From Deltaproteobacteria bacterium (lineage in GTDB: Bacteria; Myxococcota; Polyangia; Polyangiales; B10-G4), in assembly GCA_019312705.1 (NCBI GenBank), contig JAFDCW010000274.1:1-6410 (forward strand): a stretch of DNA of 6,410 bases, written 5' to 3'. The translations under genes and the position numbers were made by a program. This document shows positions 1-6,410 of this stretch, piece by piece. Under the pieces are notes generated by a model. It saw only the letters and a program-made list of their open reading frames with translations. It was not told the origin of the DNA and did not search any database. Position 1 is the first letter of the stretch. Each line of letters begins with the position of its first letter.

Positions 1-407
1 AATAGCGCGTGGTAGTAGGGCTGCGACAACGTCGGAAGGTCCTCGAGCTCGACCACCGCCGAGACCCCCCGGTCGCGGAGCGCCGAGAGCGCGGAAGAGT
101 GCTCCGCCTCGTCCAGCCGGAGGCCGTCGAGGAGGAGGACGACCAGCGGCCTCGGGGAGGCCCCCGTCGTCGCCGGGGCGGGCGCGGGGTCCTGATGCTG
201 GCGCAGCACCGGCACGACCCGAGGGACCACGTCGAGGGTCTCGTAAACAACGTGCACCAGGGGCTGCGCCGAAGCCGCGAAGACGAGCAGCACCGCCGCA
301 AAACCAAGGCTCGCCCGGCGCGGGTCCACGACCCGGTCCGCGAGGACCAGGACACTGGTCGAGGCGCTCTCCCGAGTGCCCTGGTAAGCCTTCGCCGGCG
401 TCGTCAT
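1..407 (-). CDS. Membrane-anchored alkaline-phosphatase-superfamily protein (type I phosphodiesterase / phosphoethanolamine-transferase-like), N-terminal part only
   Basis: I translated this stretch by hand from the ATG at 407 to the window edge: 135 residues without a stop, so the C-terminus lies outside the window. After a polar N-terminus comes one hydrophobic segment at about residues 33-54 (SLGFAAVLLVFAASA core), which reads as a signal anchor, then a Pro/Ala-rich linker at about 73-87. Next is a beta strand ending in a metal-ligand motif, LVVLLLDGLRLD (88-99, Asp94), and then DLPTLSQPYYHAL (123-135), which resembles the nucleophile region PTxSxP of type I phosphodiesterases and GPI ethanolamine-phosphate transferases, with Thr126 as likely nucleophile. 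The catalytic domain would therefore face the periplasm or cell exterior. Substrate cannot be told from this part. The start is the first ATG after the zwf stop, 12 bases away and in the same frame, so co-transcription with zwf is likely. The ribosome site is weak (GGGA at 414-417, minus strand). Superfamily call is fairly sure; exact family is not. Confidence 0.72.
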   Translation of the reverse strand, partial: MTTPAKAYQGTRESASTSVLVLADRVVDPRRASLGFAAVLLVFAASAQPLVHVVYETLDVVPRVVPVLRQHQDPAPAPATTGASPRPLVVLLLDGLRLDEAEHSSALSALRDRGVSAVVELEDLPTLSQPYYHAL

Positions 408-419
408 TGGAGGTCCCGT

Positions 420-1880
420 CTACTGTCCGTCCACTTGCCAGAGGTCGGTCTCCGGGATGCCCAGATGGCCAGCCTCCTTCGGCCCCCAGGACCCGGCCCG
501 GTAGCGATGGATGATGGGCGGATTTTCGAGCAGGGGCGTATAGAGGTGCCAGCTGCGCTCGACCTCGTCCGCATGCACGAAGAGCGTCTGGTCGCCGTGG
601 AGGACGTTGAGCAGGAGCGTCTGGTAGGCCGGGGGGATCTGCTCGAAGCGGTCGGCGTAACGAAACTCGAGGGGGATCTGCTTGGTCCGGAAGGGGTCTC
701 CGGGGGCCTTCACGTCGAGGTGCATCGAGAAACCCTCGTCGGGCTGCAAGGTGATGTTGAGCACGTCGGTCGTATCGAGCTTGGCGCCCATGCTGCGAAA
801 GAGGCTGACCGGTACGTCCCGGAAGCGAACGGCAATCTGCGAGCTCTTGGCCGCGAGGCGCTTTCCGCTCCGCAGATAGAACGGCACGCCCTTCCATCGC
901 CAGTTGTCGATCTCGAGCTGCATCGCGACGAAGGTCTCGGTCGAGGAGGTCATCGGTATGCCCTCCTCTTCGAGGTACCCCGGCACCTTCTCGCCGTCGA
1001 CGGTGCCGTGGTCGTATTGGCCACGAACGACTTTGCTCGGGTCGATCGGCGCCATCGACTTGAGCACTTTGATCTTCTCGTAGCGAATGGCCTCGGCGTC
1101 GAAGCTGCTGGGCGGCTCCATCGCGACCAAGGTCAAGAGCTGGGTCAGGTGGTTCTGGACCATATCCCGGAGCGCGCCGATGCCGTCGTAATAGCCCGCT
1201 CGGGTGCCGAGGCCGAGGCTCTCGGACACAGTGATCATCACGGACTCGACACGCTCGCGATTCCACATGGACTCGAAGATCGTATTGGCGAAGCGGAAGA
1301 CGAGGAGGTTCTGAACGGTCTCCTTGCCCAGGTAATGATCGATTCGATAGACCTGGTCTTCCCGGAAGCAGCGGTGGGTGATCGCGTTGAGCGCCTGGGC
1401 GGTGGCCAAGTCGCGACCGAAGGGCTTTTCGACGACCAGTCGGGTCCAACCCTCGCTCTCGTCGAGGCCCACGTTGGCCAGCCCTTCCATCGTGCTCTGG
1501 AACGCCTTCGGGGGCAGCGAAAGGTAGATGGTTCGGTTCTGCGCCAGGCCGTGACGCTCTTCGAGGGCCCGGAACCTCGCCCCGAGGGCCTCGAAGTCCG
1601 CCTTGGCGCCCTCACCGATCGTCTGGAAGTGCAGCCGCGAGCGACACAGGGCCCCCCGTTGCTCCTCGGTGAGCCCCGCCGCGGCGAGGGCCTCACTGAC
1701 GAACTCCCGGTAGGACTCGTCGTCGTAGTGGGTTTCCCGGGTGACGCCGACCACGTGGCAGTCGCCGAGCTGGTCCTCGTGGGCCAGGAGCGCGAGGGCC
1801 GGTAGCAGCTTTCGCCGGGCCAGGTCGCCGGTGCCGCCGAAGATGATGAAGAGGCTCGGTTCGGGGGGGAGCTTGCTCAT
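420..1880 (-). CDS. zwf: Glucose-6-phosphate 1-dehydrogenase
   Basis: The 486-residue cytosolic enzyme oxidises glucose-6-phosphate to 6-phosphogluconolactone, the entry step of the oxidative pentose phosphate pathway. Length is normal for bacterial G6PDH. Visible motifs in order: the Rossmann nucleotide loop FGGTGDLARRKLLPAL (14-29), Arg48 after the second strand (VVGVTRE), the position that contacts the NADP 2'-phosphate in the Leuconostoc enzyme, EKPFG (151-155), the substrate signature RIDHYLGKE (179-187; Asp181, His182, Lys186), the catalytic-base His244 in MVQNHL, and YLRSGK (335-340). The C-terminal domain ends with the usual Trp-Gly-Pro stretch. The frame stays open 160 codons further upstream, but that would cross pgl, and homology begins at MSKLPPEPS, so the ATG at 1880 is chosen. 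No clear Shine-Dalgarno precedes it. It is divergent from pgl-gnd across 53 bp, and the phosphatase-like gene follows 12 bases after its TAG. Confidence 0.97.
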   Translation of the reverse strand: MSKLPPEPSLFIIFGGTGDLARRKLLPALALLAHEDQLGDCHVVGVTRETHYDDESYREFVSEALAAAGLTEEQRGALCRSRLHFQTIGEGAKADFEALGARFRALEERHGLAQNRTIYLSLPPKAFQSTMEGLANVGLDESEGWTRLVVEKPFGRDLATAQALNAITHRCFREDQVYRIDHYLGKETVQNLLVFRFANTIFESMWNRERVESVMITVSESLGLGTRAGYYDGIGALRDMVQNHLTQLLTLVAMEPPSSFDAEAIRYEKIKVLKSMAPIDPSKVVRGQYDHGTVDGEKVPGYLEEEGIPMTSSTETFVAMQLEIDNWRWKGVPFYLRSGKRLAAKSSQIAVRFRDVPVSLFRSMGAKLDTTDVLNITLQPDEGFSMHLDVKAPGDPFRTKQIPLEFRYADRFEQIPPAYQTLLLNVLHGDQTLFVHADEVERSWHLYTPLLENPPIIHRYRAGSWGPKEAGHLGIPETDLWQVDGQ

Positions 1881-1933
1881 GGCGGGACGATCGCACATCG
1901 CGCCCCGTTTGGGATCGGCGTAGCATCCCGCCC
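1881..1933. promoter_or_regulatory. Short divergent zwf / pgl-gnd control region with mirrored leader repeat
   Basis: These 53 bases separate the two start codons and must hold or overlap the promoters of both transcripts unless they lie inside the coding regions. GGCGGGA at 1881-1887 and TCCCGCC at 1926-1932 form a 7-bp inverted repeat at the two ends, so both genes carry TCCCGCC directly before (zwf) or one base before (pgl) their ATG. A palindromic CGATCG lies at 1888-1893. On the plus strand TAGCAT (1921-1926) could be a -10 element eight bases from the pgl ATG, which would leave almost no leader; I find no convincing -35 box on either strand. Neither gene has a purine-rich ribosome site. 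The region is real as a divergent spacer; promoter positions are guesses. Confidence 0.5.
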
Positions 1934-2592
1934 ATGGATGTGATGGTACGAACGAGCGACGATCCGGTGGGCGAGGCCGCCGCTGCCTTGGCCTCGGCCA
2001 TCCGCGGCACCCTCCCCGACCGACAATACGTGACCGTCGCAGTCCCCGGCGGGTCAGCCCTCGAGGCCTGGCCCCGGGCCGCAGAAGACCTTGGCGAGGC
2101 CCTCGAACGGGTGCGGCTGACCTGGGTGGACGAACGGTGCGTGCCCGTCGGCGACGCCCTGAGCAACCGGGGTCAGACGCATCGCTGCACCGAGAAGCGT
2201 GCCGGCGGCGAGCTCCCGCTGTGGCTCGATGGAGAAACCGAACACGCCGCCGTCGCCCGGGTCCGCGCCGGGTTCGAGGCCTGGGGCGGCGCCCTCGACG
2301 TGAGCCTGCTCGGCATGGGCCCCGACGGACACATCGCCTCGCTCTTTCCGAACCGACCATGGGCTGGCGACGTCGTCATGCACATCTCCAACAGCCCCAA
2401 GCCGCCGCCTCGGCGAATGAGCCTGACGCTCTCCATGCTCGCGACCGCGCGTTCGTCCATCCTCGTCGCCACGGGAGAATCCAAACGCGACGCCCTGGTC
2501 GCCCTCATCACCGGCGACCCCACCCTACCCGCCACGGGCCTCCCCGGCCTGACCGTCTTTACCGATCTCGACCTCGCATCAGGGAGCACGAC

Positions 2593-2596
<4 letters not shown>
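1934..2596 (+). CDS. pgl: 6-phosphogluconolactonase (DevB/NagB-like type)
   Basis: The 220-residue cytosolic protein hydrolyses 6-phosphogluconolactone to 6-phosphogluconate, the second step of the oxidative pentose phosphate pathway. Family motifs are clear: the phosphate loop VAVPGGSAL (35-43, a variant of the usual SGGSTP), WVDERCVPVGDALSN (64-78), the active-site signature LLGMGPDGHIASLFP (125-139, with Asp131 and His133 as expected catalytic residues), SPKPPPRRMSLTL (154-166), and GESKRDAL (181-188). The length is at the short end of the family's usual 220-260, with no visible gap. The ATG at 1934 is the earliest plausible start; a second ATG at 1943 (residue 4) is possible, and neither has a good ribosome site. 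The last four bases overlap the gnd start (ATGA), so the two are co-transcribed and probably translationally coupled. The neighbouring zwf and gnd supply the preceding and following steps. Confidence 0.95.
2581..2586 (+). promoter_or_regulatory. Shine-Dalgarno of gnd, inside the end of pgl
   Basis: AGGGAG sits six bases before the gnd ATG at 2593, within the last codons of pgl. It is the clearest ribosome site in the window and fixes the gnd start. Ribosomes finishing pgl at the TGA of ATGA can also re-initiate here. Confidence 0.65.
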
Positions 2597-4011
<1,415 letters not shown>

Positions 4012-4020
4012 AAGCTGTTC
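4012..4020. other. Nine-base convergent spacer between gnd and the DUF1456 gene
   Basis: The two stop codons face each other across nine bases, too few for an intrinsic terminator. I see no hairpin followed by a T-run near either end, so termination must occur inside the opposing gene or be factor-dependent, and the mRNA 3' ends probably overlap antisense. Confidence 0.6.
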
Positions 4021-4512
4021 TCAGGTCGCCGCGCCGGCCGGCGTGGGATCTGGCCGGAGCTTCTTCTGCAAGCCTTCGATGAAGCCGAAGAGGACCTCGC
4101 CCGAGCACTTGCGGAAGTGCTTGTGGCCGGGCTTTCGGTACAGGGCGCTGAGTTCGTGTTTGCTCATGCGCTGGCCGACCGAAACGAGCACCGCCATCAC
4201 GTCGTCGCCAGAATACGCCAACGCGATCTTGAGCTTCGTCATGACGAGGTTGTTGCTGACTTCGGACTCCGGCGGACGCGGGGGGCCATCCCGGGGGCCC
4301 CGCTTGTCGATGATCAGGCCGTTGAGGAACGAGGCGAGGACGGCGTCGGGGCATTCGACGTGGGCCGGGTCTTCTTCTTTCGCGAGCCAGGCGCTCACTT
4401 CGGCGCCGGTGACGGCGCGGTCCGCGAGGCCAAAGATGGCGATCGTTTTGTCTTCGTCGAAGTCGAAGACGTAACAGATACCGCCCAGTACAGCGTTGTT
4501 CGAGGTCGTCAT
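4021..4512 (-). CDS. DUF1456 family protein, YehS-like
   Basis: This is a 163-residue protein of unknown function whose sequence follows E. coli YehS closely, for example CPDAVLASFLNGLIIDKRG (54-72) and the second-half pattern around GHKHFRKC (129-136). The family consists of two copies of one domain, and the duplication is visible: residues 5-66 and 86-148 share NNxV, an acidic stretch near the centre, a conserved Cys (54 and 136) and a closing LxxFxxGL. A Pro/Arg-rich linker (about 71-84) joins them. No signal peptide or membrane segment, so it is likely cytosolic. I chose the ATG at 4512 because homology begins almost there (MTTSNN); an ATG at 4521 overlapping the upstream TGA as TGATG (166 residues), or a GTG at 4524, are alternatives. 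The tight junction with the flavoprotein gene shows an operon. Family assignment is firm; the molecular role is not known. Confidence 0.88.
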   Translation of the reverse strand: MTTSNNAVLGGICYVFDFDEDKTIAIFGLADRAVTGAEVSAWLAKEEDPAHVECPDAVLASFLNGLIIDKRGPRDGPPRPPESEVSNNLVMTKLKIALAYSGDDVMAVLVSVGQRMSKHELSALYRKPGHKHFRKCSGEVLFGFIEGLQKKLRPDPTPAGAAT

Positions 4513-4520
4513 GGGGCCCA

Positions 4521-6410
4521 TCACTTCACGAGGAAGCGCAATCGTTTAGCCGACTCGTATTGCACGGGCCACTCGTGGCCGTCGAAGCCCTGCTCGCGGG
4601 CGGCGTGCATGGTGAAGTAGGGGTCCGCGAGGTGGGCCCGAGCGAGGGCGACGAGGTCCGCCCGGCCCGCGAGGACGATGGTATTGATGTCGTCGTAGGT
4701 GCTGACGGTGCCGACCGCCATGGTCGCGATTTCGACCTCATTGCGGATCCGGTCGGCGAAGGGGGTTTGGTAGAGGCGTCCGTAGGCGGGCTTCGCCTCG
4801 GTCGACGTCTGCCCCGTCGAGACGTCGACGAGATCCGCACCGTGGTCCTTCAGCATCCTCGTGAGGGCCACCGCATCGTCCCCGGTGAACCCATCGGGCG
4901 CCCAGTCGGTCGCCGAGATACGCACGGCCAGGGGCTTGTCGGCCCAGACCTCGCGCACGGCGTCGAGGACCTCGAGGGGGAACCGCGCCCGCCCTTCGAG
5001 CGCGCCCCCGTACTCGTCGCCGCGCTGATTCGAGAGCGGCGAGATGAACCCGGAGAGCAAGTAGCCGTGGGCCATGTGAACTTCGATCACGTCGAAGCCG
5101 GCCCGGAGCGCGCGTTTCGCGGCGGCGACGTACTCGTCGCGGACGCGGACCATGGCGGCCCGATCCATCTCGGCGGGCACGGCGCTCTCGGGGTCCCAAG
5201 GGATAGAAGACGCCGCGATGAGCGGCCAGGCTTCCTCCGAGAGCGGCGCGTTGGGCCCCTCCCAGAGGCGCTTCGTCGCGCCCTTGCGGCCCGCGTGGCC
5301 GAGCTGCATGCCGATGAGCGCCGTCGATTGGTCGTGCACGAAGTCGACGATGCGCGTCCACTCGGCCTCTTGTTCGTCGGTATAGATCCCCGCGCACCCG
5401 GGGCTGATCCGCCCCTCGGCGCTCACGTCGGTCATCTCGGTGAAGACCAGGGCGGCGCCGCCGATGGCTCGGCTGCCGAGGTGCACCATGTGCCACTCAT
5501 TCGGCACGCCATCGTCGGCGCTGTACTGGCACATCGGCGAAACGACGACGCGGTTCTTGAGCTGCACGCCGGCCAAGGTGAACGGCGTGAACATCGGAGG
5601 GACCGGCGGCTTCGACAGGTCGTCGGCCCCTTCGAGGCCGAGGTCGCGGTTGAGCCAGCGGTCCGCGTCCTCGACGTACGCCGGATCCCGGAGCGCTAGG
5701 TTGTCGTGGGTGATGCGCATCGAGCGAGTGAGCAAGGAGAAGACGAAACGCTTCGGCGGCATTCCCATGTAGCGCCGGGTGCTTTCGAACCACTCGAGGC
5801 TCGACTGGGCCGCCCGCTGAATGCTGTCGGAGTTGGGGCGCCGAGCGGCTTCGTACGCCGGCAGGGCGGCAAGCGCCGTGTCGTGGTCCCGGAAGCTCCC
5901 GGCGAGGGCGATCGCATCCTCCATGGCGAGCTTGGTGCCCGAACCGATGGAGTAGTGGGCCGTGTGGGCAGCGTCACCGATGAGCACCATGTTTTCGTGA
6001 TGCCAGGTGCGGTTTCTGACGGTACGAAACTGAATCCAGTGGGACCGGTTGGCCATCAAGGCGTGGCCGCCGAGCTCTTCGGCGAAGAGCTTCTCGCAAT
6101 AGGCGATGGTCGCCGCTTCGTCGTCGACGGCGAGGCCCGAATTCACGAATGAGTCTGCGTCGGTCTCGACGATGAAGGTGCTCGTCCCCGGTTCGAACTG
6201 GTAGGCGTGCACCATGAAGAGTCCCGCGTCGTTTTCGCGGAACGAGAAGGTGAAGGCTTCGAACTGCTGCTTGGTGCCGAGCCAGGTGAAACGATTCGGC
6301 CGCCAGTCGAGGTCGGGGCCAAAGTTGGCGGCGTACTTGGTCCGGATGGCCGAGTTGATTCCGTCGGCAGCGACGAGCAGGTCGCAGTCACGGTAGTCGT
6401 CGACGTCGGT
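4521..6410 (-). CDS. Aromatic-acyl-CoA monooxygenase / Old Yellow Enzyme fusion (salicylyl-CoA 5-hydroxylase or 2-aminobenzoyl-CoA monooxygenase/reductase type), lacking its N-terminus
   Basis: The frame is open from the right edge to the TGA at 4521-4523, giving 629 visible residues; the gene continues outside, where about 140-160 residues with the FAD-binding GxGxxG should lie. I extended it by hand beyond the internal Met at 6215, because coding similarity continues to the edge. Visible residues 1-265 are a group A flavin hydroxylase: DGINSAIR (16-23), [11 protein letters not shown] (38-48), VHAYQF (67-72), and the FAD ribityl motif [22 protein letters not shown] (first residue 145). After a short Pro-rich linker (266-272) comes an Old Yellow Enzyme barrel: [12 protein letters not shown] (286-297, regulatory-type Cys294), QLGHAGRKG (369-377), [13 protein letters not shown] (443-455, substrate His445 and His448), VRISATDW (496-503) and a C-terminal FMN phosphate site (about 580-596). 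In the Azoarcus homologue the first domain hydroxylates 2-aminobenzoyl-CoA and the second reduces the ring with NADH. Fusion and class are sure; the substrate is inferred. Confidence 0.9.
   Translation of the reverse strand, partial: TDVDDYRDCDLLVAADGINSAIRTKYAANFGPDLDWRPNRFTWLGTKQQFEAFTFSFRENDAGLFMVHAYQFEPGTSTFIVETDADSFVNSGLAVDDEAATIAYCEKLFAEELGGHALMANRSHWIQFRTVRNRTWHHENMVLIGDAAHTAHYSIGSGTKLAMEDAIALAGSFRDHDTALAALPAYEAARRPNSDSIQRAAQSSLEWFESTRRYMGMPPKRFVFSLLTRSMRITHDNLALRDPAYVEDADRWLNRDLGLEGADDLSKPPVPPMFTPFTLAGVQLKNRVVVSPMCQYSADDGVPNEWHMVHLGSRAIGGAALVFTEMTDVSAEGRISPGCAGIYTDEQEAEWTRIVDFVHDQSTALIGMQLGHAGRKGATKRLWEGPNAPLSEEAWPLIAASSIPWDPESAVPAEMDRAAMVRVRDEYVAAAKRALRAGFDVIEVHMAHGYLLSGFISPLSNQRGDEYGGALEGRARFPLEVLDAVREVWADKPLAVRISATDWAPDGFTGDDAVALTRMLKDHGADLVDVSTGQTSTEAKPAYGRLYQTPFADRIRNEVEIATMAVGTVSTYDDINTIVLAGRADLVALARAHLADPYFTMHAAREQGFDGHEWPVQYESAKRLRFLVK

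Noticed and set aside
9..1805. Open frame of 598 codons on the plus strand opposite zwf and the phosphatase-like gene
   Set aside because: It is the antisense shadow of two GC-rich genes. Its product is rich in Arg, Gly, Leu and Val with no recognisable motif, while the minus strand encodes clear G6PDH and phosphatase motifs.
1921..1926. TAGCAT as a firm -10 promoter element for pgl-gnd
   Set aside because: No -35 element at suitable spacing was found, so it is mentioned only as a possibility within the divergent region.
1881..2360. N-terminal extension of the zwf frame by 160 codons
   Set aside because: It would lie antisense to pgl, is Arg/Pro-rich, and G6PDH similarity starts at the Met at 1880.
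2137..2592. Upstream extension of the gnd frame through pgl
   Set aside because: The extended sequence is Arg/Pro-rich shadow of pgl; the Rossmann fold of Gnd begins right after the ATG at 2593, which has a ribosome site.
4032..4043. Perfect 12-bp palindrome CGCCGGCCGGCG near the end of the DUF1456 gene, considered as a terminator
   Set aside because: It has no loop and no following T-run, lies inside the coding sequence, and such palindromes are common by chance in DNA this GC-rich.
4560..5699. Open frame of 379 codons on the plus strand opposite the flavoprotein
   Set aside because: Antisense shadow in GC-rich DNA; the minus strand carries the Old Yellow Enzyme motifs over the same bases.
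4521..6215. A separate 564-residue flavoprotein starting at the Met at 6215
   Set aside because: The frame continues to the window edge with hydroxylase-specific motifs ([19 protein letters not shown]), so this Met is internal.

Overview
The window is about 6.4 kb of densely packed, very GC-rich bacterial chromosome. Intergenic gaps are 9 to 53 bp, one gene pair overlaps by ATGA, and G or C dominates third codon positions. The protein families (long-form Gnd, DevB-type Pgl, a YehS/DUF1456 protein, an aromatic-acyl-CoA monooxygenase/reductase fusion) suit a high-GC Gram-negative bacterium, proteobacterial or myxobacterial in style. This is an inference from gene content; nothing in the window fixes the taxon. 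I see no mobile element, CRISPR array, tRNA or rRNA.

Left part (1-4011): the complete oxidative pentose phosphate pathway lies around one short divergent control region. zwf (glucose-6-phosphate dehydrogenase) runs leftward from 1880. pgl (6-phosphogluconolactonase) and gnd (6-phosphogluconate dehydrogenase) run rightward from 1934 as a translationally coupled pair. Together they take glucose-6-phosphate to ribulose-5-phosphate in three steps. Twelve bases downstream of zwf, on the same strand and in the same frame, a membrane-anchored alkaline-phosphatase-superfamily protein begins and runs off the left edge.

Right part (4021-6410): a leftward gene pair converges on gnd. The upstream gene enters from the right edge and is a large two-domain flavoprotein: an FAD aromatic hydroxylase fused to an Old Yellow Enzyme domain, of the salicylyl-CoA 5-hydroxylase / 2-aminobenzoyl-CoA monooxygenase-reductase type. 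Its stop codon abuts the start of a small DUF1456 (YehS-like) protein that shows a clear internal duplication.

The most notable signal is in Gnd. The usual Asn-Arg-Thr that grips the NADP 2'-phosphate is replaced by Asp-Leu-Asp, while the catalytic and 6-phosphogluconate-binding residues are kept. This predicts a long-form Gnd that prefers NAD+, next to a G6PDH that keeps the NADP-type Arg. No wholly new system is evident; most of the window is core metabolism plus one aromatic-catabolism enzyme.
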